Shown: positions 14,069-19,566 of the stretch, piece after piece | Layout of the letters: the number at the start of each line of letters is the position of its first letter | How positions within the stretch are numbered: position 1 is the first letter of the stretch | Assembly (NCBI GenBank): GCA_030740295.1 | Contig: JASLXP010000144.1 | Location: 1-19,566 of the forward strand | From: Planctomycetota bacterium | GTDB taxonomy: Bacteria > Planctomycetota > PUPC01 > JACPCR01 | Direction: 5' to 3' | DNA: 19,566 nucleotides | Notes under the pieces: model-generated | What the model saw: the letters and a program-made list of their open reading frames with translations, nothing else | Databases searched by the model: none | What the model was told of the DNA's origin: nothing | Translations under genes and position numbers: made by a program

Positions 14069-15106
14069 GATCACCGACTGGATCTTTTCATCGAACGGCG
14101 GATAAAGCACACCCCTGTCGGTGATGATTGCTTTGATGTATTTTGCGGGCGTCACATCGAAAGCCGGGCTGTAAGTCTTGACGCCCTCCGGTGCCGTGCG
14201 CCGGCCAAAGCCTTCGGTGATCTCTTCGGACGCGCGCTCTTCGATGGGGATGTCATCGCCACTGGCAAGGTCCAAATCGAAAGTGGAGTGCGGCGCGGCC
14301 ACGTAGAACGGGATGTCGTGTTCTTTGGCGAGAATGGACAGCATGTAAGTGCCGATCTTGTTGGCAGCGTCCCCGTTCGCCGCGATGCGGTCCGCGCCGA
14401 CGACAACAGCCTGGACGCGGCCCTCTTTCATTACCTCCGCAGCCGCGCTGTCGCAGATGAGGGTGCAATCGATTCCCGCCTGCATGAGCTCCCAGGAAGT
14501 CAGGCGTGCGCCTTGCAGCAATGGTCGGGTCTCATCGGCATAGACTTTCAGATTCTTGCCCTGCTCGTGGGCCATGAAAATGACCGCCAACGCGGTGCCG
14601 TATTCGCCCGTCGCCAACCCACCCGCATTGCAGTGTGTAAGAACGCCTTGTCCATCCGTAAGCAGTGCCGCTCCGGCCTCGCCGATGCGCCTGCAGAGCT
14701 TCTTGTCTTCCTCGAGGATTTCGATGGCCTCTCTCAGCAGTCGCTCTTTGATTTTCGCAATCGGCGATTCGGGGGAGGCGGCTGCCACTCCTTTCATGCG
14801 TTCGAGGGCCCAGAACAGATTCACCGCGGTCGGCCGTGAAGTGGCCAGATAGTCACTCGCCTGATGAAGCTCTTTCTCGAACGTTTCGAAATCCTCGGCC
14901 GTTGAATTCTGGATGCCGACGACCACTCCCATCCCGGCGGCGATGCCAATGGCCGGCGCGCCGCGTACCTTGAGTTGTTTGATGGCGTCCCACACTTCCT
15001 CGATGGACTTGCAGCCGATATACACCAGTTCGATCGGCAGTTTAGTCTGGTCGATCATCCGGACATGACCATCGATACCTCCGACCCATTCAATTGTTGC
15101 GGGCAT
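14045..15106 (-). CDS. mtnA: S-methyl-5-thioribose-1-phosphate isomerase
   Basis: This 353-residue cytoplasmic enzyme converts 5-methylthioribose-1-phosphate to the ribulose form in the methionine salvage pathway. It has the family signatures: KVRGAPAIGIAA (46-57), catalytic Cys159 in LTHCNAGGLATGEYGTAL, catalytic Asp239 in VVGADRIAANGDAANKIGTY, APHSTFD (271-277), and FDVTPAKYI near the end. These separate MtnA from the related eIF2B subunits and ribose-1,5-bisphosphate isomerases, although a role in a related salvage route cannot be excluded. Length matches the family (about 345-370). The last few residues are encoded by a G-rich octamer repeat that also provides the stop codon. Other salvage genes (mtnK, mtnN, mtnB to mtnD) are not in the window. 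The ATG at 15106 has only a weak AGAGAG purine stretch. dnaK lies 138 bp upstream on the same strand. Confidence 0.93.
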   Translation of the reverse strand: MPATIEWVGGIDGHVRMIDQTKLPIELVYIGCKSIEEVWDAIKQLKVRGAPAIGIAAGMGVVVGIQNSTAEDFETFEKELHQASDYLATSRPTAVNLFWALERMKGVAAASPESPIAKIKERLLREAIEILEEDKKLCRRIGEAGAALLTDGQGVLTHCNAGGLATGEYGTALAVIFMAHEQGKNLKVYADETRPLLQGARLTSWELMQAGIDCTLICDSAAAEVMKEGRVQAVVVGADRIAANGDAANKIGTYMLSILAKEHDIPFYVAAPHSTFDLDLASGDDIPIEERASEEITEGFGRRTAPEGVKTYSPAFDVTPAKYIKAIITDRGVLYPPFDEKIQSVIGDKETRG

Positions 15107-15144
15107 GCTGCTCTCTCTGAAATTGGAAATTTGTATCTGAGAAA

Positions 15145-15150
15145 ATTGTA
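15145..15150 (-). promoter_or_regulatory. Candidate -10 element upstream of mtnA
   Basis: The minus strand reads TACAAT 38 nt before the mtnA start. A small TTCCC/GGGAA hairpin (about 15156-15171) lies just upstream, and no matching -35 box is clear. mtnA may therefore have its own promoter, separate from dnaK. Confidence 0.25.
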
Positions 15151-15244
15151 CAGATTTCCCAAAGAAGGGAACGCACGATCAGAGAAGCGTACTCGCCACA
15201 GGGGTGCAAGACCACAGCGGGCACCGCACCCATTCAAACCGCCC

Positions 15245-17167
15245 TCACTTCTTATCGTCATCCACCACCTCGTAATCCGCATCGACGACATCTTCATCGT
15301 CCGCCTCGTCATCGTCGTCCGCATCATCTGCCGGTTCTGCGCCCGGCGGCGGCGGCTCTGCACCTTCCTGGCCGTAAAGCTTTTCCGCAAGACCAGACCA
15401 TGCAGCCATGACCGCGTCGCTCGCTGACTTTACCTGTTCGGAATCCGAAGATTTGTCTTCGAGAACTTTTTCCAGCTCGGCGACAGCGTCTTCCACTTTC
15501 TTCTTTTCCTCCTCTTCGAGTTTGTCGCCGTACTCCTCGAGGTTCTTCTTGGTCTGATGCACGATGGAATCCGCCTTGTTGCGTTCCTCTGCAGAGGAAC
15601 GTGCGGCTTCGTCGTCGGTTGCATGCTGTTCCGCCTCGTCCACCATGCGGTCGATGTCGTCTTCGGAAAGGCCGCTCGAGGCTTCGATGCGGATCGATTG
15701 TTCCTTGCCGGTGCCTTTGTCCTTGGCGCTGACGTTGAGAATGCCGTCCGCATCGATATCAAAGGTCACCTCAACCTGTGGCACGCCCCGGGGCGCGGGC
15801 GGGATGCCGTCGAGAATGAAGCGGCCGATGGCTTTGTTGTCCGTGGACATTTTGCGCTCGCCCTGCAGGACGTGGACTTCGACGGAAGGCTGGTTGTCAG
15901 CCGCAGTCGAAAAGGTCTCGCTCTTTTTGGTCGGGATGGTGGTGTTGCGCTCGATGAGGACGGTGAAGACACCTCCGAGAGTTTCGATTCCGAGGGAGAG
16001 AGGCGTGACGTCGAGGAGGAGGACGTCTTTCACTTCGCCGCCGAGAACGCCGCCCTGGATGGCCGCGCCAATGGCGACGACTTCGTCCGGGTTGACGCCT
16101 TTGTTCGGCTCGCAATCGAAGATTGTCTGGCAGACTTCCTGGACCGCGGGCATGCGGGTCATGCCACCGACGAGGATGACATCGTCGATATCCTTTGCGC
16201 TGAGCTTGGCATCGGAGAGGGCCTGTTCGCAGGGCTTCTTCAGCCGTGCCAGATGGCTTTCACAGATCTGTTCGAGTTTGGCCCGTGAGAGGTTCATTTG
16301 CAGGTGCTTTGGGCCACTCGCATCGGCCGTGACGAAAGGCAGGTTGATTTCCGTACTCGGGGATGACGAGAGCTCTTGTTTGGCTTTCTCGGCAGCTTCT
16401 TTGAGTCGCTGCAAGGCCATCGGATCGGAACGCAGGTCGATGCCGTTGTCCTTCTTAAACTCGTCGGCCAGCCATTCGATGATGGCCTGATCAAAATCGT
16501 CTCCACCGAGGTGGGTGTCGCCGTTGGTGGACATGACTTCGAAGACGCCTTCTCCGAGCTGGAGAATAGAGATATCGAATGTGCCTCCGCCAAGGTCGAA
16601 GACAGCAATCTTAGAGTCGCCTTCTTTATCGAGTCCGTAAGCAAGCGCGGCCGCGGTGGGCTCGTTGATGATTCTCTTTACCTCGAGTCCGGCAATCTTG
16701 CCGGAGTCTTTAGTCGCCTGGCGCTGCGAGTCGTTGAAGTATGCCGGGACGGTGATGACGGCTTCGTCCACTTCTTCGCCCAGGTAATCTTCCGCGGTCT
16801 GCTTCATTTTCTGCAAGACCATGGCTGAGATTTCCGGCGGCGTGTATGTCTTATCGTTGGCCATGACGGCAGCATCATCATTGTTGCCGGAGACCACCTC
16901 GTAAGGCACGAGGTGGGTTTCGTCGCCTACCTCAGCTCGCTTGCGTCCGACGAAGCGTTTGATGCTAAACAGAGTATTACCGGGGTTAGTGACGGCCTGC
17001 CGCTTGGCGGTGACACCAATGAGGCGCTCGCCATCTTTGGTGAATGCCACCACGGAAGGGGTCGTGCGTCCACCTTCGCTGTTAGGGATAACGGTCGGCT
17101 GTCCGCCTTCCATGACAGCGACGCATGAATTAGTCGTACCCAAATCGATACCGATGATCTTACCCAT
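15245..17167 (-). CDS. dnaK: Chaperone protein DnaK (Hsp70)
   Basis: This is a full-length 640-residue Hsp70. The N-terminal ATPase domain opens with [18 protein letters not shown] (phosphate loop 1), carries [15 protein letters not shown] and [16 protein letters not shown] (phosphate loop 2), and [14 protein letters not shown] (adenosine motif). The linker [13 protein letters not shown] joins the substrate-binding domain, which includes [21 protein letters not shown] and the [25 protein letters not shown] strand region. A helical lid and a very acidic tail ([27 protein letters not shown] region) complete it. It folds and refolds cytoplasmic proteins with GrpE and DnaJ. Neither grpE, dnaJ nor hrcA is beside it. 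A CCTCC complement at 17177-17181 gives a GGAGG Shine-Dalgarno 9 nt before the ATG. No CIRCE element was found in the upstream 334 bp, so HrcA control is not supported. Confidence 0.98.
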   Translation of the reverse strand: MGKIIGIDLGTTNSCVAVMEGGQPTVIPNSEGGRTTPSVVAFTKDGERLIGVTAKRQAVTNPGNTLFSIKRFVGRKRAEVGDETHLVPYEVVSGNNDDAAVMANDKTYTPPEISAMVLQKMKQTAEDYLGEEVDEAVITVPAYFNDSQRQATKDSGKIAGLEVKRIINEPTAAALAYGLDKEGDSKIAVFDLGGGTFDISILQLGEGVFEVMSTNGDTHLGGDDFDQAIIEWLADEFKKDNGIDLRSDPMALQRLKEAAEKAKQELSSSPSTEINLPFVTADASGPKHLQMNLSRAKLEQICESHLARLKKPCEQALSDAKLSAKDIDDVILVGGMTRMPAVQEVCQTIFDCEPNKGVNPDEVVAIGAAIQGGVLGGEVKDVLLLDVTPLSLGIETLGGVFTVLIERNTTIPTKKSETFSTAADNQPSVEVHVLQGERKMSTDNKAIGRFILDGIPPAPRGVPQVEVTFDIDADGILNVSAKDKGTGKEQSIRIEASSGLSEDDIDRMVDEAEQHATDDEAARSSAEERNKADSIVHQTKKNLEEYGDKLEEEEKKKVEDAVAELEKVLEDKSSDSEQVKSASDAVMAAWSGLAEKLYGQEGAEPPPPGAEPADDADDDDEADDEDVVDADYEVVDDDKK

Positions 17168-17501
17168 CGCTCTAAGCCTCCGTGTTGTCTGTTTCTCTGT
17201 CTCTGAAAACGGATTTGGTATCCGTCAGCTTTCCTTTGAAAGCAGGGCACCGCAAGTGTCGCCCTTATAATGTTTCTTTACAGGATCAGACAGGCGTAAG
17301 CAAACTCCAGACCGTCAGACAGGACGGCCCTGTAACCGCTAAGCTCACCAATACTTAGGCGAGGTTCACCAACGGCCCAAGGACACCGCGAATGCCGAAC
17401 TGGCAGGTTCTGAATCACCCGGAACCGCTGGCTGCAATTTTGACAGTGACATAAACTGCCCCTTTCCGACGGGTTACGAGCGTCCAGACGAGAGGTCTAA
17501 A
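17168..17501. other. 334 bp divergent intergenic region between dnaK and the oxidoreductase gene
   Basis: This spacer must hold promoters for both genes. It shows a perfect TATAAT at 17266-17271 (plus strand), a TTGACA at 17440-17445, a pair of TCAGACAGG direct repeats (17286-17294 and 17315-17323), and a CCGTC/GACGG inverted repeat (17312-17316 and 17323-17327). None pairs into a convincing -35/-10 set. No CIRCE, tRNA or recognised riboswitch was found. The plus-strand leader could be about 230 nt if the TATAAT is used. Confidence 0.5.
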
Positions 17502-18614
17502 ATGAGCAAGAAATGGAAAGCCGCGGCCATCGGGCTTACCGGACACGGGGGCTTCGGGCACGGGCTGCATCAGCCATATCAGTTCCTGCCCAACGTAGAG
17601 ATGGTCGCCGTTTCGGATCCGGATGAAGAGGGCCGGGCGAAGGGAATGCAGCAATCGGGGGCAGCACGGGGCTATGCCGATTACAGAGAAATGTTGGAGA
17701 AAGAGGAAATCGACATCGTCAGCGTAGGCCCTCGACACACCATCTATCATCGAGACATGGTTGTAGCCGCCGCGGAAGCCAAGTGTCACATTTACTGCGA
17801 AAAGGCCATCGCACCGGACCTGGCCGAAGCAGACGAAATGCTGGAAGCCTGCGAGCGCAACGGCGTCCTGATCGGCGTCTCGCACCAGGCCCGATACGTC
17901 GAGCCGTTTCAGACCGTCAGGAAGATGCTCGAAGATGGTGACATCGGCGATCTCGTCAGCGTTCACGGTCGCTTCAAGGAGGATCAGCGAGGCGGCGGGG
18001 AAGACATGCTCACCCTGGGTACGCATGTTTTTGACATGACCCGTTTCCTGGTTGGTGACGCTTCCTGGGTGATGGGCGCGGTCATGTTGAACGGCAGGGA
18101 AGTAACCCTTGCAGACAGAGCCGAACCTACCGAACCCATCGGCCCTGTCGCCGGCGATCATGTGCGCGCACTCTTCGGTTTCAAACGCGGCATCACGGGA
18201 ACATTCGAAAGCGTTCGCGGCCAATCCAAACACGGCACGCGGATGAGCCTGACGCTTATAGGAACGGACGGCACTCTCAGCCTCACCTTTGGAGGCGCCG
18301 CTACGTTGACAAAATGCAATTCGGCCGCCGGCTACGGAGATGACGCGGACTGGGAAGTCGTGGATTTCGAGCCCGGTCCGCCCATCCCGGGTGAAAGTGA
18401 ATTTGCTGACGCTGGGATGATCCCCCGAGGTAACATCCTGGCTGTATGGGACATCATGCAGAAGGCCGAGAACGGTGGTGAGCCAGTCTCGAGCGGCCGT
18501 GATGCACGGGCTTCACTCGAAATGATTCTGGGGGTGTACAAATCCCACCTCGAAGGCCGAAGGGTGGAGTTTCCGATCAGTGGGAAGCATCCGCTGGAAT
18601 CGGGTGGTGGGTAG
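17502..18614 (+). CDS. Gfo/Idh/MocA-family oxidoreductase
   Basis: The 370-residue protein has the Gfo/Idh/MocA layout. The N-terminal Rossmann domain (about 5-130) contains a glycine-rich GLTGHGGFGHGLH loop (11-23, altered from the usual GxGxxG), AVSDPD ending the second strand, and the CEKAIAPDLAEAD motif with Lys101 in the usual EKP position (EKA here). The C-terminal alpha/beta domain begins near 130 and includes GTHVFDMTRFL (173-183) with His175 and Asp178. These NAD(P)-dependent enzymes oxidise or reduce sugars, inositols and other polyols. The substrate cannot be told. An AGAGGT Shine-Dalgarno lies just before the ATG at 17502. It is divergent from dnaK; the cysteine desulfurase gene follows after 68 bp, possibly co-transcribed. 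It could also be a dehydrogenase in the sugar-acid metabolism suggested at the left end, but distance makes that weak. Confidence 0.92.
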   Translation: MSKKWKAAAIGLTGHGGFGHGLHQPYQFLPNVEMVAVSDPDEEGRAKGMQQSGAARGYADYREMLEKEEIDIVSVGPRHTIYHRDMVVAAAEAKCHIYCEKAIAPDLAEADEMLEACERNGVLIGVSHQARYVEPFQTVRKMLEDGDIGDLVSVHGRFKEDQRGGGEDMLTLGTHVFDMTRFLVGDASWVMGAVMLNGREVTLADRAEPTEPIGPVAGDHVRALFGFKRGITGTFESVRGQSKHGTRMSLTLIGTDGTLSLTFGGAATLTKCNSAAGYGDDADWEVVDFEPGPPIPGESEFADAGMIPRGNILAVWDIMQKAENGGEPVSSGRDARASLEMILGVYKSHLEGRRVEFPISGKHPLESGGG

Positions 18615-18682
18615 CTTGAGTAGTCTTGGCGCTCCGCGACAAGATCGCACAGCAGGCGGAATTCAGAAGGTGATCACTCGTC

Positions 18683-19566
18683 ATGCCAGCACGTCGCGTC
18701 TATATGGACTATGCCGCAACCACGCCGATGGATCGGCGTGTATGGGAATCCATGGCGCCCTTCGCCACTGAGACCTTCGGCAACCCGTCGAGCCTGCATC
18801 AGTTCGGGCGGGATGCGCGGCTTGCCCTCGACCAGGCAAGGGGAAAAGTCGCAAGACTGATCGGTTGCCCGGACGACGAGGTCGTATTCACCAGCGGAGG
18901 CACGGAATCGGACAACCTCGCTATCCGCGGCGTAGCCCTCGCAAGGCGTGAGACTCACCCTCACATAATCACCTCCGCCATCGAGCACCATGCCGTGCTC
19001 GAGCCTTGCCACTTCCTCGAAAAGCAGGGGTTCAAAGTCACCATTCTGCCCGTGGACGGATACGGATTGGTCGACCCTCAAGATGTGGCCGATGCGCTGC
19101 TGCCGGAGACTGCACTGGTCTCGGTCATGATGGCCAATAACGAAATCGGAACCATCCAGCCGATCAGAGAAATCGCAGCTATTGCGAAAGAAAAGGATGT
19201 CCTTGTGCACACCGACGCTGTGCAGGCATGCGGCGTCGTCAGCATTGATGTCCAGGATCTGGGCGTCGACCTGCTTTCAATCTCCGGACACAAGCTTTAC
19301 GGTCCGAAGGGCGTTGGCGCGCTTTACGTCCGCAAGGGCACGCCCCTGGTGGCACAGAACCTCGGCGGCGATCAGGAGCGCAAGAAACGGGGCGGCACGG
19401 AAAACGTCCCCGGCGCCATTGGCCTCGGCACGGCCTGCGAGATTGCCCTCGATGCATTAGACGAGCATCCGGCAAATCTTGAGAAGCTCCGCGATTCACT
19501 CATCGCAGAAGTTCTGGATCGCATCTCCGATACAAAGCTCAACGGCCACCCCAATCATCGGCTGCC
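18683..19566 (+). CDS. Cysteine desulfurase (NifS/IscS type), 3'-truncated by the window
   Basis: The visible 294 residues are the N-terminal three-quarters of a PLP-dependent cysteine desulfurase, which releases sulfur from cysteine as an enzyme persulfide for Fe-S clusters and thiolated tRNAs. The start at 18683 gives MPARRVYMDYAATTPMDRRV, the standard opening. Family motifs: FGNPSSLHQFGR (32-43), FTSGGTESDNLAI (69-81), His102 in AIEHHAVL, ANNEIGTIQPI, Asp178 in VHTDAVQ, and the PLP lysine Lys204 in SGHKLYGPKG. The RGGTENVPG segment follows. The catalytic cysteine loop lies beyond the window end, so the class (I or II) cannot be confirmed by that residue, although the motifs fit the NifS/IscS branch. 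A modest AAGG lies about 13 nt upstream. It is on the same strand as the Gfo/Idh/MocA gene. Confidence 0.93.
   Translation, partial: MPARRVYMDYAATTPMDRRVWESMAPFATETFGNPSSLHQFGRDARLALDQARGKVARLIGCPDDEVVFTSGGTESDNLAIRGVALARRETHPHIITSAIEHHAVLEPCHFLEKQGFKVTILPVDGYGLVDPQDVADALLPETALVSVMMANNEIGTIQPIREIAAIAKEKDVLVHTDAVQACGVVSIDVQDLGVDLLSISGHKLYGPKGVGALYVRKGTPLVAQNLGGDQERKKRGGTENVPGAIGLGTACEIALDALDEHPANLEKLRDSLIAEVLDRISDTKLNGHPNHRL

Noticed and set aside
13997..14839. 280-codon plus-strand frame opposite mtnA
   Set aside because: It starts in the C-rich repeat and has low-complexity PLSPCP residues; mtnA is clear on the other strand.
15557..16490. Two long plus-strand frames (243 and 308 codons) opposite dnaK
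   Set aside because: DnaK is unmistakable on the other strand; these are antisense shadows caused by the codon bias of a GC-rich gene.
17168..17501. CIRCE element or HrcA operator before dnaK
   Set aside because: No TTAGCACTC / GAGTGCTAA inverted repeat was found on either strand.
17415..18233. 272-codon minus-strand frame opposite the Gfo/Idh/MocA gene
   Set aside because: The plus-strand gene has Rossmann and EKA motifs; the shadow has no domain.
18580..18771. Small plus-strand frame spanning the gap before the cysteine desulfurase
   Set aside because: It overlaps both the end of the oxidoreductase and the start of the desulfurase in another frame and lacks a ribosome-binding site.

Overview
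The window is a stretch of bacterial chromosome, fairly GC-rich, with long intact genes on both strands and short gaps. An outer-membrane-type beta-barrel protein and several Sec-type signal peptides point to a Gram-negative (diderm) cell. Sugar-acid and polysaccharide catabolic genes, a DUF3179 protein, an orphan DnaK and REP-like hairpins with G-rich octamer repeats fit uncultured environmental lineages such as the PVC or FCB groups, Poribacteria, Latescibacterota or Hydrogenedentota. No rRNA or other clear phylogenetic marker is present, so this placement is a guess.

Left part (1-3808): the 3' part of a large unrecognised protein, possibly a polysaccharide-lyase-like fold, is followed by an HpcH/HpaI-family aldolase. 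An enolase-superfamily (mandelate racemase type) enzyme lies on the opposite strand, and the two genes overlap tail to tail by 14 bp. Together they could form a dehydratase plus aldolase route for an acid sugar.

Middle (3809-10158): a lone LolD/MacB-type ABC ATPase converges on a YchF-family gene whose P-loop is altered. Upstream of YchF on the same strand is a secernin-like (family C69) hydrolase. Divergent from that is a tight pair: a DUF58 protein and a fused DppB-DppC-type permease in one 599-residue chain.

Right-middle (10159-15106): an outer-membrane barrel gene and a YHS-domain secreted protein are on the minus strand. The YHS gene has an ideal Shine-Dalgarno placed in front of an ATC codon. 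A HEAT-repeat plus DUF3179 protein follows on the plus strand. Between it and the convergent mtnA gene is a 592 bp gap with striking symmetry: an inner inverted pair of REP-like hairpin modules (49 of 51 bases matching between arms) and an outer inverted pair of G-rich 8-nt-period repeats. The outer repeats run into, and supply the C-terminal codons of, both flanking genes.

Right end (15107-19566): mtnA and dnaK on the minus strand, an uncharacterised 334 bp divergent spacer, a Gfo/Idh/MocA oxidoreductase, and a cysteine desulfurase cut by the window end. No CRISPR array, tRNA, rRNA, transposase or phage gene was seen.
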